From Cyclaneusma minus (Eukaryota; Ascomycota; Leotiomycetes; Marthamycetales; Marthamycetaceae), in assembly GCA_037179335.1 (NCBI GenBank), contig JAKZHN010000010.1:317870-381869 (forward strand): a DNA stretch of 64,000 nucleotides, read 5' to 3'. The stretch's first letter is position 1; each line of letters starts with the position of its first letter. Below are positions 47,345-59,885 of the stretch, piece after piece. Under the pieces are notes generated by a model, which was given only the letters and a program-made list of their open reading frames with translations, was not told the origin of the DNA and did no database searches. The translations under genes and the position numbers were made by a program.

Positions 47345-48786
47345 ATGGCACAGTCGTCGCGACCACCGGCACTCCGCAGCAATACTCATACTCACTCGAG
47401 AGGGACTTCGTCCAGAGGGAGCTCCCCTCCACCCCTGTCGCCGCGAACCGCTGGCAGCACGGCAAACAACACCCCCAACGACAAAGAGCCACACACACCA
47501 AAGAAGGCTCACCACGTGAGAAGGAAGAGTGGCACCGGTAACGAGAAAAGAGCGGTCAGGCCAAGTGGGACTTTGACTCGGAGGAACACTCCTCAATATG
47601 TCTCCAAGGTAGTTGGACCAAGCGGCGCAGCGAAACTAAGGGAGAAGGAGAGGGAACGATCGAGGCAAGAGGAACGGGACAGTCCTGTCGACGAGGATGG
47701 GGAAAGCTTCCCGCAATTCTGGTATGTGCATCTCTCGATTCCTTATTTTCTTGTCGGCATTGGTTTTTTACGCCATTGGCTTTCTTCTCGCTGTTGCTCA
47801 GATCCTTCTCATCCTATAGTAAAGATCACCTGACTAATCATTATCCAGCATGACTTGCGAAAAGCAATTCCAACCTACCAGCAGTCTGTTTCTCTACTGT
47901 TCCGAATCGTGAGTCCAGCCCAGCCCTACCCCCTGCGTCCCGCATTCCCCGAGACTTGATCACACGACTCATTGCCAAGTTCCCCACGATTCATCCCAAA
48001 GAGAACATCCGAAAAGCTGACAAGAGACCCCCACAAAACAGGTGCCGCCAGACCGACCGTCATACCCCCACAACCCCACCTTTGAGCCCACACCAGCAGC
48101 CCCGCCTCCAGTCCTCATTCTCGCTCTCTTTCGACCCTCTTGACCGGGACCGGGACATCATTCCCCGTCTCTCCCCTACACAAGCCCGGCCTCGAAGTTA
48201 CTTCAACTCCGACGCCTACCCTCTATCCCACAGCATCGATGCCGAGCAAAACAATGGCAATGCCTACGGCGGCTACAGCTACCAAAATCCTAGCCAATAC
48301 CAATACTCCGCAAACCCCACTCCAAACCATTCCTCCACGGCCCTTGCCAGCTTGCGAGAACTAGCCACCGCTCTCCCACCCACCAATTCCTCTTCCCGTC
48401 GCAACTCCACCCGGGCGCTCGACGCCCTCACTGCCCAGACAGCAGCGCGCGAAACATCGACTGTAAGCCAAAGCATGGTTGAGCGTACCTCCTCTATCTC
48501 TGGCGTCTGGAACTACATCCCCTTCGCATCCAAGCCAGCACAACCCGCTTACGCCGCGCCTTCCGCATATTCATACTCGCAGCCCACGCCTGCAGATTCC
48601 TATACTGAGAAGTATTATAACAATACGGGAAGCTCGTCGGATCTGTATGCGATGGGCCAGAGAGAGATGGTTGCGGCGGGCGAGGTGGGCATGAATAGGC
48701 CGCTGCCGAGTAGGTATGGCGGCAGTACGAGCCATAGGCCAAGGAGTGTGGATCTGGTCACGCCTTTTACCGTTGGTGGACTATAG
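47345..48786 (+). CDS. Ecl1-family (lifespan-extension) zinc-site protein
   Basis: Predicted exons are 47345-47721, 47849-47908 and 48042-48786, giving 393 residues. In fission yeast, Ecl1-family proteins extend chronological lifespan and respond to nutrient and stress signals. The signature is assembled from three exons: FPQF, then CMTCEKQF, LFLYCSES, and CRQTD. This gives C126-x2-C129-x13-C143-x3-C147, a likely zinc site. The N-terminus is basic and Ser/Thr-rich (KKAHHVRRKSGTGNEKRAV). The C-terminal 240 residues are Ser/Tyr/Pro-rich and disordered, ending PRSVDLVTPFTVGGL. The ATG at 47345 is chosen because the frame upstream opens only with TTG. The middle exon is 60 bp and carries the whole core of the motif. 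A long CT-rich leader lies upstream. Confidence 0.85.
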
Positions 48787-50084
48787 CGGCGCTAGCCTCA
48801 TCCGGACCGAGGAAACTGTCCTCGGAAAATGGATGAAAGAGACTTAGGTATGGAAATCGAAAGGATGTGCAAATAGCGAGGGAAATACGACGCAAACTTG
48901 ATGAAATATAAGGGAAGGAAGCTTTAGTTGGCCATGGACATGGAACAGGTTGGTAATAGGTACAGGATGGGATAGGATAATGGGTTCACGAGCATTCAAG
49001 AGTCGACTGGTATGTGGCTCTCTAACAGGTTAAACCATATATAGAAAGAGATTACTGGGTCTTTTGGGAGGATTTGGTGGATCATGGGAGGAACACTTGA
49101 AACGGCGTCAAAACAGAAAAAGTTTGGGAAACATAGGGAAGGGTCCGCTGACCGAGAGATTTATATACGAGCTATGGTCAGCGAGGATATCTTAATCAAT
49201 AGGACGAAGAAGAATAAACTTGGATACTATGAAGCCGGTGTGGCATACTCTTGAGCGAGGCTAGGCAGTGAGCCTTGTGAGTTGAAATCATGTGCCGGTT
49301 CCGTCGTCGACTCCGAAGAACTATGTATGCTAACTACCTCAGCCCCCATCTTGGATGCCGGTTTCCAAGCAAAGTTACATCGGCACTCGACAGGCCCGAA
49401 AAGACAACCTAAGCTGCCTGGAGCCGCATGATCAAGCTCCATTTCCGCCAATAGCAATATCGAGTCACGATAGCAAAGACTTGATTTCAACGTTTGGGGG
49501 CGGAAAGAGGAACTGCTGCTTTGAGCTGCATCCAGCCCCTGACGTAGTACAGTATTCAATCTTCGCATTCTGGCCTATCAACTCACTGAGTTGTGAGGCT
49601 GAATAACGGCAGCCTCCTTTCACACCAACCTGGATCTAATATGTGCTTTCAGCCCCATTATCCACTTCTTTCGCTGTCATCCAACAAACCACACAAACCA
49701 CGCAGAGCCCTTGTGGATTTGTGGCATTGTTGGTTTGCTCCCCAGCGATTGCTTCCAATCATATTGCTTTGCGAGTGGTTTGTCAAGGCTAGACGATTCA
49801 CAAGGCAGCAAGAATGGATACTTCTTGCAGGTGGATGGTGCTGCTTTTTGGTTGGCTAGAATGCGAAGTTGAATACTACGTCTATTTTCACTTCGCTGTT
49901 TCTCAAGTTCAAGTCGGTTTTTAGCAAGATCTTTCATTATTTCATACCCCAAGTCTTCCTATCTGTTTCTGCATCAAATTCTCTTCCGAGCCAGAGTCCA
50001 AATTTGCGAATGTGTATACTCTACAGTCTCTACTATCGATATCCGTCTTGGTCTTAGCTCCCCAGCTTGGACGTCGAGTACAAA
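48787..50084. other. Intergenic region, nothing recognised
   Basis: 1.3 kb between the Ecl1-family stop and the start of the Zn2Cys6 gene. A 113-codon minus frame (49227-49568) is the longest, but it has no recognisable domain and no splice support. The last 250 bp is T-rich and probably holds the promoter of the downstream factor. Confidence 0.5.
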
Positions 50085-51340
50085 ATGGTCGGTGTTGCTG
50101 GAAAATACAAAGGCTGCAACACCTGCCGATTACGTCGAGTCAAGGTGCGTTTCCTTCTACTTGGAATATTCATATAGGGCACCATTCTGATCCATCCCTT
50201 TAGTGCGACAACCGCCGTCCAACCTGTCGAAAGTGTGCAGACAGTGGTCGGAAATGCGCTGGCTATATCCGAGAAACGGTGTTCGTAGTCGGGACTACGA
50301 AAGATCGAGGCAGGGTTTCCTCTCATCCATATAGGTCACAGAAAGCTGCCAAGGAGGTGAAAAGCAAGTCTGGTTGCCCGGTATCAAAGTCGCCTGAACC
50401 AAGCTCTGTCGCGAACACAGATGTGGAGGGGCATGAAGATGCGGTGACAACGGTTGAGAATGCGGATGAGAAGGAAGTAAGATGCGTGGCACTCCACGCA
50501 AGGCTTGAGGCCTTGGAACCGATTTATCATGAGGAGTGGGATAGCTTCAAGCTACCCACACTGGCACATTGCTTGCCCGCTCCCTCCTCAGCAAATCCAG
50601 CACTCGATATGTCTTTTCAGGCTGTGTGTCTGATACCAGCAGAGCCAATATCTCAGCACAAGCATCTGATGCAGGAAAGCTCGTCGGTAAGTACGGATTC
50701 TAGCAGAAGAGATGAGTAAGTCACTAACGAGACACAAGCCTGCCGGTCAGATCAGGAGCACGGCTCCCGATATATGTTTATTCCTCTACGACTACGAGGT
50801 AATTGTGTTGCCCAAATTTGCTACGGTTTAGGAGAGCGTGCAATTGACTTTACATAGCAAATCCCAAGCATGGTCGGAGATCCTGGTCCTTGGAAGGAAG
50901 TATTCAGGGGCAGCCCACAGATCATGAAAGAAAGGGGTCCTGAAGCATTTAAGACGTTCCCCTCACACCACGTGTTTATGCATGTCTTCCGCACCCTTAT
51001 CGTAAGCCTTCCATTATCCCTTGTTCATTGCTTCCCTTTCGACAAACATGTCAACATTCCCTAGATATTCCGCGCCCTGACCCAACGAAAAGCCACCTTC
51101 CTCGCCGACCCAGAATGGTGCACCGTGCCTTGGGAAACCCTCCCCAAAACCCCCCTCGACTACCTCCTCGCCATCATCGTTCGTCTTCCCAGCCTATTCG
51201 AGCGCTCTGAGCGTCTCCACAGCCACCCTCCCTCGTTCGCCCGTATGCTAAAAGCCAAAGACCTCTTCGCCAACTGCATGGCCATCGATGCTCAACTCAC
51301 GACCTGGTATCGTCAACTCTATGCCCGTCCGTCTAGCTAG
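50085..51340 (+). CDS. Zn(II)2Cys6 transcription factor, apparently C-terminally shortened
   Basis: Predicted exons are 50085-50144, 50204-50686, 50739-50798, 50858-51001 and 51065-51340; all junctions are phase 0, giving 340 residues. A GAL4-type binuclear zinc cluster opens the protein: C11-x2-C14-x6-C21-x6-C28-x2-C31-x6-C38, preceded by KYKG and interrupted by an intron after K20, a common position. This should bind CGG-type DNA sites in the nucleus. After a disordered linker come FLYDYE, SPQIMKERGPEAFKTFPSHH and QRKATFLADPEWCTVPWETL, then KTPLDYLLAIIVRLPSLFER, a helical pattern seen in many fungal regulators. Those proteins normally run on for another 150-250 residues, while here the frame stops at TAG 51338-51340, shortly after CMAIDAQLTTWYRQL. 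Either the gene is truncated or a further intron was missed. Confidence 0.8.
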
Positions 51341-52149
51341 CTCCAGCGCTAAGCGCTCGGCACGTGCCCATGGCCGTCCCGGCTGTCCCAACAAGAAAAG
51401 GGGGGAGGGGGGGGTTTATACTCGTGCACGGGCCTTGACCACCATGGCGTTGCAGGAAGGAGCAGGAAGGAGGAAGGAGAGAAAATGGAAGGGGCGGGTT
51501 GAGGCTTGCTTCTGCTGCGTACCTGCTTTTATGCCTGTTACTTGAAAGAGTAGGCACGATGACCAACCTCGAGGCGCGTTCGCGGAAACCACCTCGGCTT
51601 CTACATCGTCGGGCACGGCCTATTTGTTTGGAAGACAGGACTTTGAGTGTCAGTGATCAATTGACTCATGAACATCCAGTCCAGCGGTGGCTGCGGCAAA
51701 GTCATGGATCCAGCGTTGAGGGATGTTTGGGAGACTGTGGGGGAGTGAGACAGACCAATGATAAGTCACCGTTTTGTTTGGCTGGACATTTTATCCGCAT
51801 CTTTGATCAGAGCATGCTCGATCGTGCATCTTCGATGTGCATAGTGGACTGTGCTAGTGCGTATGGGACTGTGGTAGCGCAAACCGTGGTTTTCAAGTTA
51901 AGATATCGATCTTGTTGAGTTCGCATTGACCATTACCAGAATCTCCTCCCGAACATAGTATTTCTCACCGCAACTCTATAAGAGTTTGGCTCTGTGCTCT
52001 CATTCTCACGCGCATTCTTTCTCTCTCTCTCGGCTGCTCGAACATCTCTTGGAGCATCACTTTCTTTCTTCTCACATCTCCAACCAGTACACCTCTCCAA
52101 GGTCGTTGCCAGTCTTTCGAAGCAGCAACACCGAAACTCCGACACTACG
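51341..52149. other. Intergenic region, possibly the decayed end of the Zn2Cys6 gene
   Basis: 0.8 kb. It begins with a G-run (about 51402-51415). It holds open stretches in different frames that could be the scrambled remainder of the upstream factor, but none aligns by eye to a family. The last 150 bp has a TC-repeat (52015-52032) and is probably the leader of the secreted-protein gene. Confidence 0.4.
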
Positions 52150-52900
52150 ATGAGGGCCGCTCTCATCAGCGCCGTCTTTGCCGGCGCGAGCATCGTCTAC
52201 TCGATGCCATCGCTGGTCTCCGCCCGAAACGCAACGGTTGGGAGCGCTGCGATGGAGTAAGTGGCACCATCCGTCTCCCTCTGAGATCTGGGCTTCACAT
52301 TACCCCTCTCCTCCCCAACCTACGTTTACCAGCCGCAGAGACTCAAACCTCCAGCCCGGGTGCGGCGCAGACAATTGCAACGAAGCCCCACCAGGGTCGC
52401 ACCTCCCGTGTGTCGGACAAGGCGTAGGCTATTGCCAAGCCGTGATGAAGTGCAACTCGCATGACCCCAAGGCTTGGAACGTGAATACCACTTGCCACGT
52501 TACGCTCTACGACCACACTTGCAGAGCCATCGGCCACGTCGACGGCGATACAATCTTAGAGGCCTGGGGCTTGACCGCAGGGGACTGGAAGAGACATGAA
52601 CGACGAGACTGGCAGACTTACAACATGTACTCCGAGTTGCCTGATGTGGTTGTGATTTTCTCCTATAAGCAAGGGGGACGCTTTGTCGGCGCTCATGTTA
52701 TGAACCTCGCATTCTTTTATGCCGGGAAGACATATGGCCAGGACGGCGATCCTGGAGGTGAAGGGCTGGGGTGGCCGTGGCACGCCACGCGCGTCTACAA
52801 GGGCCCCTGCATTCCGGAACCCGGTTACGAAGGCGGGTCATGTTTTTTCGAGAGGGTTAGTTTCGAGTGTTTTGCGAAGGACGGTGGCTGGAAGGCTTAG
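52150..52900 (+). CDS. Small secreted cysteine-rich protein, unknown family
   Basis: Predicted exons are 52150-52256 and 52333-52900, joined in phase 2, giving 224 residues. A signal peptide is visible (MRAALISAVFAGASIVYS, likely cleaved around SLVSA). The mature part has ten cysteines, an even number suited to disulphides: at GCGADNC, LPC, GYC, MKC, TTC, DHTC, GPC, GSC and FEC. Sequons NAT and NTT suggest N-glycosylation. The middle (LPDVVVIFSYKQGGRFVGAH, NLAFFYAGKTYG) looks like beta strands. I recognise no family and no catalytic motif. Size, secretion and cysteine content fit a candidate effector or other extracellular protein, but nothing proves it. The start is the ATG that begins the signal peptide; the frame upstream has no better start. 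The acceptor choice (TTTACCAG) is set by phase. Confidence 0.75.
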
Positions 52901-54479
52901 ATACTTCGATTCAGTTTGGACATCGGATTGGAATTGGCCCAAACTTGCATCCCAATATTGGTTCAAACCATCGAGAGCCCTGGTGCGACTTCCTGGTCTC
53001 CTGGCTCCAGTCTGTTCCTTCGATACCCACGGCTTACGAATTACGGTCACTCAACTCACGATTGTACGACAACGTTGCCCACGAGAAACGGTTCATCAGG
53101 CCGGCGTTACAAGTAGAGTAGAGTGGTGACTGCTTGGTAGTCGTCAGTCTTGGAGACTTGGCTTGGGTTTTGGGGGAAAATACGCAGCTGCTCGCAATGT
53201 TCTAGCAATCTTTTTGTATCCGATTCTTCTGCTTTTCTTTGACTATGTGTACTTCACATCTTTGGCTCGTGTTACTCCGTCCCGTTGGCGGTGAACAGAG
53301 GACGACCTCCAGGCTGGCGGCGTCAGCGAGACAATCACGATTGCCGGGAACCCTCTGAATGGGGAAAGTACTGGAAGTATTCAAGTAGGCACCTGTGTCA
53401 CCACGCACAATGCTCCGAAAGTTTAATGTCTTGGCCGGTTGAATGAGGTGCGCGGGCTGGGTAAAGATACTTCGTCCTTAAAACACAGTTTCCCATAATT
53501 CGCAGATGTTAGACTTGTTTGATAGTCATGGAATCTTGGGGTGACAATAGGCGCGACTGTTTGGAATCTTCTCCCCAAGCTCTTCTGCATATGGGTTCTT
53601 CTCGAAGCTCGTTAGGTAGTCAGTTGGATCCTTTGGCTCGAGTGGATACAACGACTTCATGTGTTGCAATTCAGAAAATTCGGAGAATTCTTATGTTGGT
53701 AGTCTCGGCTTGGAGATGCACAGCTGGTCAGGGGCATCTGAAGTTCTCTTGGCTCTTGTTCTTTACTCGGCAGGTAAGGTAAGGTACGTTAAGATCAAGG
53801 GAGGTACATGTAGGACCCTGATGCTATTCCAGTTTGCGACTTGAGCTTCGACCTGCCGTTCAACTTGATTAGCACAAAGCCCAGTCGTTAGGAGGCCATG
53901 CCCCTTTTCAGGCGCCCAAACCCATCCATCATTCGTCACGCACCCGCCCGCACACGTTACTACCACTCAAAAAACCATCGAGCTCACACAACCACTCTGA
54001 TAAGCACATACCATCTAGCAAATTCTATTTCTTGATTAATTCGTAATCTACGGTAGTCGAAACTACCCGCTCATCATGCTCATGCTCCAGCCGCTTCAAC
54101 TCAGCGGCCATGAAAAGTGCTTTTTTAGCATGCTCCAAGAAAGACGCTCGAAAAGACTACCGGCAAAGCCAGCGGTTGCCAGCTATGCTCGGAATCATAT
54201 GCCGTGATGCGGGAAAGAAATCCCCGCCGCCTCTTCCCAGCCGCCCCATGATCATCCGCTCATATCAAATGCATCTCCTCGTAAGTGAACTTGCTTTTTT
54301 GGGCATGTCGACAGCTTAAGGTACCCAGTTGCTTTAATGTACAATGCTGCAAACTTGCCCTTGTGACTGCTGAGCCGCGCAGCCGGAAAAGACAATGCGT
54401 GGATAGCTTGAGCACGCAATGTCCTGCGTAGTCGACATGTCAAAAGACAATTGGGGGTAAGTGCCGGCAAATAAAGCGC
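52901..54479. other. Convergent intergenic region, nothing recognised
   Basis: 1.6 kb between the secreted-protein stop and the stop of the UBP12-type gene. It holds only short open frames and one TACATGTA (53805-53812). I see no RNA gene. Confidence 0.5.
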
Positions 54480-57400
54480 CTACAAGCCCTCGCCCTCGTC
54501 CACATGGATCTCCGCCGCCGGCTCGTCATCATCGCCGTCGCCCGTGTTCGATTCCGCAGTTACGTCCATCTCAACGGGGCTCATGTCTTCCGGTCTGTGG
54601 TGCTGTACGACGTCTTCCAGTCTGTTATGCAGCTGAAACACCATTTCCCGGTTCACTGGAGCAACCTCTTCGCTCAGGTCAGGCACCGGTGATCCTTCCT
54701 CGTAGTCTTCCGCTTCGGCTTGCTGGAACTCGCGGTGGCGGGCATCGCGCTTAGCCTCATCGTCCGAGCTGTCATAATTCACGTCGTTGCTGCCATCCGA
54801 ACTGGCGGGCATGTTATTGAAAGAGGACCGCTCGGGCGAATTGAGCGAATTGAGGTGGCTGGAGCCTCCGTTTGCTGAAAGGGCAGAGAAGTCCCACTCA
54901 GTATTCTGGAAGTTTGGGTTAACCCATGCGTCGGCCGGGCCCATATCGATGGCCTCATCCATCTCCACGCTCTGCCGTACCTGTAGACCGTCGTTCATTT
55001 CGGCATCGCCGGCTATTAAGGGGGCTCCGTCTTCTTGACCTAGCGCGTCGCTGTAACTGGGTGGTTGCTCAAGGTCCGCTGGGTTTACCGTCGTCGTCGT
55101 CATTATTTCGCCAGCTGATTCCGAAACTCCACCGGCTCGGTGAGCTGCTGCGACTCCTGTCAAAGCGCTCGACGACCCATGACGGGAGGAGTCGGTGCCG
55201 AGTCGCTGATCTTCCCCCGACTCTGTAGAATCAGATCGGCGGTCGTAGCGTTCAATGATCTCGTGTAAGCGAGGGCCACCGAGGGGGACTTCTAACCGTC
55301 GACGGTAGAAGAGAAGGTACGCAGCTGCGGAAACAACGCGTTTTTGCGGATCCTTCAGTTTGCTCACCGAAGAATCTGGCAAACATCGTTAGTATGGCAG
55401 AAACGGACTCGAGGTGGGGCGAAACTCACCATTGTACTCATACCACTCGCCGTCGTAGAAGTTTTTGGCGAAAGCGGTGTAATGACCACCACCCAGCCCA
55501 CCCCAATGGTCGTCAACGGCGAAAAGATCGTAGATGTCCTCCTTCCCATCTTGCCTCTCAATGACCCTCGATGAAAGATCAAGACCCTCGATGGGGAAGT
55601 CGACATGTACATCGACCTTGTCTCTTCGATAACCGCTTGAACTGAAGCGCTTGAGATGCATGACCAGGATGTCAGGCGTCTTCCAGAGCTCGAACTTCTT
55701 GGATGCCCGTCTGTGCTCTTTGCATCTCGGACAATACCAAGTATCTTGTTCTGAGAGGATTTCTTCTTTGCCGAACTCGTCCAGGCAATCGTCCAAGGTA
55801 ATGCCTTTGTTCCTGCGATTCGTACGTCTCCTTCGTTTTGCGTCCAGTTCAGGATCGGGCAGAGTAGGCACCTCCACGCCACGGTTCTTGTCCTTGACTG
55901 GATATGTTGGCGCGCCCTGGAAGCTATTGTCTCGGCCATCGCCATCAAACAGAGCTTCGGCTGCTTTTTCGCTCCAATCAACGACGATGTATTCACCCAA
56001 GCGAATGAGTGGGCCTTCTTCATCGGGAATTTCATCGATAGATTCGTCTTCGCGGGACAGACCCGAGTCCGCCCTGGATCGATATTTGGCACCCTTCTTT
56101 CCGTAAGTCTTGATTCCGGCCTTTTTCCTTGAATAGAAGTTTTTGGGCTTGAGAGGTTTGCTGAACTTGCGACGCATCATGTGAGACTACTTGCTCATTA
56201 GTAAAACCGCACTTGCAGGTGTAGTTGATGCTCTCGAGATCGATACGCCAGGGATAGAGGAAATACAAATAGAAATTTACGTACCGATGCCCCGAGATCC
56301 TTGAGGGCTGGAAGGCCATCATCACTCTCATCTGACTCTTCAGTCATCCTAGTTCTACTAATTGGTGCGGGGGTGTTATCCTCTTCAGTGCTAGCATCTG
56401 AGGCGCCCAGCGAGCCTTTACGGCTGCCTGGTTGACCATAAGTGTCCGGTCTGTCTTCCGCCGTTACTCGTGGAGTGCGTGGTAACCTAGACGCAAGGCT
56501 TGGGAAATGGACGTCTTGTTTGGTGCAACTGTTCCAACCACCAGGCACCATCTCGTCTTGGCTGGTCGCATAACACAACTCAAAAAGGCCCTGTAATTTC
56601 GGATCCAGGTACTCCAGTGGGTCAATCCATCTTGGTCGACGAGTACGGAACCTGTGCTTTTTAGAAGGAGTAGGAGCCTCAGACTGCTCTCGAGGCTTAG
56701 CATCGACAGAGTCCTTCATCGTCACATCCACGACATCCTCCTCTCCGTCCACAGAGTGAGCGACAACTTTGGCATCACCAGCAGAGTCCGCGTCAGAGGC
56801 GTTAGTGACGACCAAGTCAGGATCCACGTTGTCGGCGGAATCTTCCACCCCCTCGTCCTCAGGCTGTAGTTCTTCGAACGTCGTGAAAGTAGCGACCTTC
56901 TCGAGGATCTTGCGCCTCAGGATATCCTCGTTTCTAGCCTCATCCGGAGTAACGACGATGAAATGAGGAGTACCCATCATCTGCATGGCATGACGGCTAT
57001 TCTGACCCGGGCGCCGGTGGCACACAGCAACAAGCATCTTTTCAGCCAGTGGGTGATTCCACTGTGGCACATCGACTAGGGGATTGTTGTTCGACAAATT
57101 AGCCGACGGCTTTCCTCTGAGAAATTCCTTGGGTACAGGCCAGTTGGTTGGAACAGTCTCGAGCTCATAGACATGAGTTTCGTCGCTTTCTTGAATCTCT
57201 TCAGAAGCAACCTTGTTATCTTCCAGCATCTTGTAGAATGTATGTGTAAAGGTGTCTGCAATCGCGAGACGACTAGCAGGCACACCGACTCTCTTGCTGA
57301 TGAATTCTTTCAAGGTCTTGATGCTTGCTTGCTTGTCAATATCAACCAGAATCCGGACAGGTCTGTCGCTCAATGGGAAATACACAACAAGATGCTGCCA

Positions 57401-59885
57401 TGTGTTCTCGATCGGCAGTTGCAGAGTCAGATTATTGAAGGGGTCAAAGGTAATGCTGACTTTCTGGCAATCCGGGCAGACAACTGTTGACTTGTACATG
57501 CCAGTGAAGAGGTCAGCAATGACCGAGTCGTCTCGTCGTTTGGTGATATCCCAGACTTGGGCAGCCATTTCACGGATCTTTTCTTGGTTGCCCACCATGT
57601 CGTCAGTCGAATCTGGTTTCTCGATGTAAGGCTTCTTCTTGACACGACTCAGATCCTCCTGCAATCCATCCAAAAGAAAGCCCAAGAATTCCTGCGAGTC
57701 TTGCTGTCCATAGCCAGAGAAAGACGGAGCATGTCGGCCAATGACCGACTTGAAATTTCGGGGCGCAATTGATGTTGGAGCGCCATCCCGGTAAATTTCG
57801 TGTAGCAAGTGGCCGTACGCGAGAGCAACTTCGCCACGGTTGCCTAGGATATTTTCGTAGTTGATTTCATCCTTGGCTGTGCCAGACAAGAAGTATTTGG
57901 TCAGTTCTTCGACACTCCTCACGCATTGCAGCGCTGAGTTCATGTAGCAGGTGTTACCGAGGTTGGCGAGACCAACACAGCCTTGCACTCGCCCTGATCT
58001 TTGAGCTCTGCCACGGGTATTAGGGCCCGAGGGTGCCGGACTGTTTCGTCCACTGTTGTTGTTGCTTCCAGCACTTCTGATAGACACAGAAGACACATTG
58101 TTTCGAGGGCCACTGAGAGCAGTCTTGGAATTCTTGGGGTTGAAGTTGGAGACAAACTCGTCACGGGCGATCTGCTCGTCGAGAACCAGACTCTCATCAG
58201 AGCTGACTCCTGCGAAACCAACAGTGGTGCGACCATTGTAGTTAGCATTGTTAGTATTATCAGGAATGTCTATTTTCTGTCGTTGCTCATCTCTTGTCAG
58301 CTTCACGAATGACTCAACGTCGAGCAGGAGGCTCGCCCACGAGTCTTGTGGCTCCAAAGATTGTCCAGGATCAGCGCCGCTTGCTGGCGAATCAGGGCGC
58401 GATGCTGGCGGTGTAAGACGTATGTGTTCTTCACCAGGGACGCTAGCGGGCAGTTGCCTGACAGTCTTCCAGATCTGAACCTTTCTCGAAATGTCGATCT
58501 CAGTTGCCTTCTTCATGCGTTTGAGCAACTCATTCCAGTTGTCGCTTCTGCTTGCAATGAAGACAGGTGGTGGCGGAGGTTTGGCCTTCATTATCTGGGG
58601 CAAAGGAATGGGGCTGATCTGCGACCAGAGCCGGTGAACTTTGAACACTAGTGGGTGCAGCTCGTATTGGATGTTGGGTAAACCAGTGAAGTCCTCGTTC
58701 GTGTTGACAGCACGTCGTTCAATATGGAACTGACCCGACTTGAGACCATGCCACGACACGATTTTGTCCCAGGCCTCTTTGGGCATGTACCTGAACGACT
58801 CGCCTCCGACAAGTCCTGGCTTGAGGACTGCAAAATCATTGCCATCGAGATCGGTAAGCTGCTCTTGAATGAGATCCGAGTTGTCCACGGGTCCGACTTC
58901 ACCTTCAATGTCTGCGTCATGTGAGGGTCTGGCTCCAGGAGCCCGGGCTAGTACTCGGTTCAGCCACTTTTGGGATATCAGATACGCATATTGTCCCTCT
59001 TTGAGTGGCACCGCCTCGTACTCCTCGCACAGTCGTGTTATTTCACTAATCTGATCTTCGATCGAAGGGATTTCTGTGAGATATTAGTCAGCATAGAGCA
59101 CAGTGAAGTTTGTGAAGCTCCTCGACGGCTCGCAGGTAGAACTTACGTGAAGCACCGAGTGACTGTTCTGTCTGCTGGTGGGACTCATCCACGAGCATGT
59201 CCACCGAACTATCTCTTGCATCTTGTCCCGTCGTAGTAGTCACGACTTCATCTTGTGAATAAGTCTGAGTCGCCTCGCCCATTTGTACATCCTCTGCTGG
59301 CGTGGGCTCTTCCAGGTCAGACGCCCGTCTCTTCAAGGGAGAAGATGCCCTCTCGAGATTGTCTGCTGCTCCTCCCATAATAGCTCGCTGCGCAAGATTC
59401 CTTTGCGGCGACTGGCTGCGCTGTCCCTGGCCCTTCGGATTGAGCAACAAGCTTGTCCCAGTCTCCAGCGATGCTTCCCCACCACGCTCACTGTCCAGGG
59501 TCAGGCCAGCGTATGCGGCACTGGGCGAACTGGCGGCAGAGGAAGGTTGGTCGTGCGGCGGGGCAATGGCGGCCGACTGGATGTGTGAAGGAATGTGCGG
59601 CGGGAGGATGGGGGAGTCTCCGTCGGCAGGCCCTGAGGATGAGTGGCCTTCAGGCGACGAGAATTGGGGCACCTCTTGACCGTCAGTCGGCGCAGGGTTT
59701 GGCTCGGTACTGCTGTTAGAGATGCTGCGGTCGGAGGACAGCTTCCGTTTCTTTGTGGAAGACGTGATGACGGCGAGCTGCCTTTGCAGCTCTATGTTGC
59801 GTCAGCAGGTTGGTCGCGGGCAGGCAAGCAGAAGCTTCCAGGGAGGCCCAGATCACGAATCAAGAGCGCGGCGGAAAGGCAGCAT
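54480..59885 (-). CDS. UBP12: Ubiquitin-specific protease, UBP12/USP15-like
   Basis: Predicted exons are 59885-59857 (tentative), 59781-59147, 59073-56285, 56186-55430 and 55375-54480, giving about 1701 residues. It should remove ubiquitin from proteins in cytosol and nucleus. Order: disordered N-terminus (basic KKRKLSS near the start), then a DUSP domain from about residue 225 (EDQISEITRLCEEYEAVPL, AYLISQKWLNRVL). The USP core starts VGLANLGNTCYMNSALQC (nucleophile Cys about 597) and has the QQDSQEFLGFLLD box. A CPDC zinc half and a long insert with a ubiquitin-like segment follow. The second CPRC half lies at about 1303-1306, then GLGGGHYTAFAKNF with the catalytic His about 1386. The tail is acidic and Ser-rich. 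The intron 56284-56187 has a perfect TTACTAAT branch site. The first exon is weakly supported: no ATG exists in the second exon's frame until far inside, and the chosen acceptor is poor. Confidence 0.92.

Noticed and set aside
9996..59885. A functional cluster linking the two ubiquitin proteases
   Set aside because: The two USP genes belong to different subfamilies, lie about 36 kb apart and are separated by unrelated housekeeping genes. Co-location looks incidental, and no secondary-metabolite or other pathway cluster is present.
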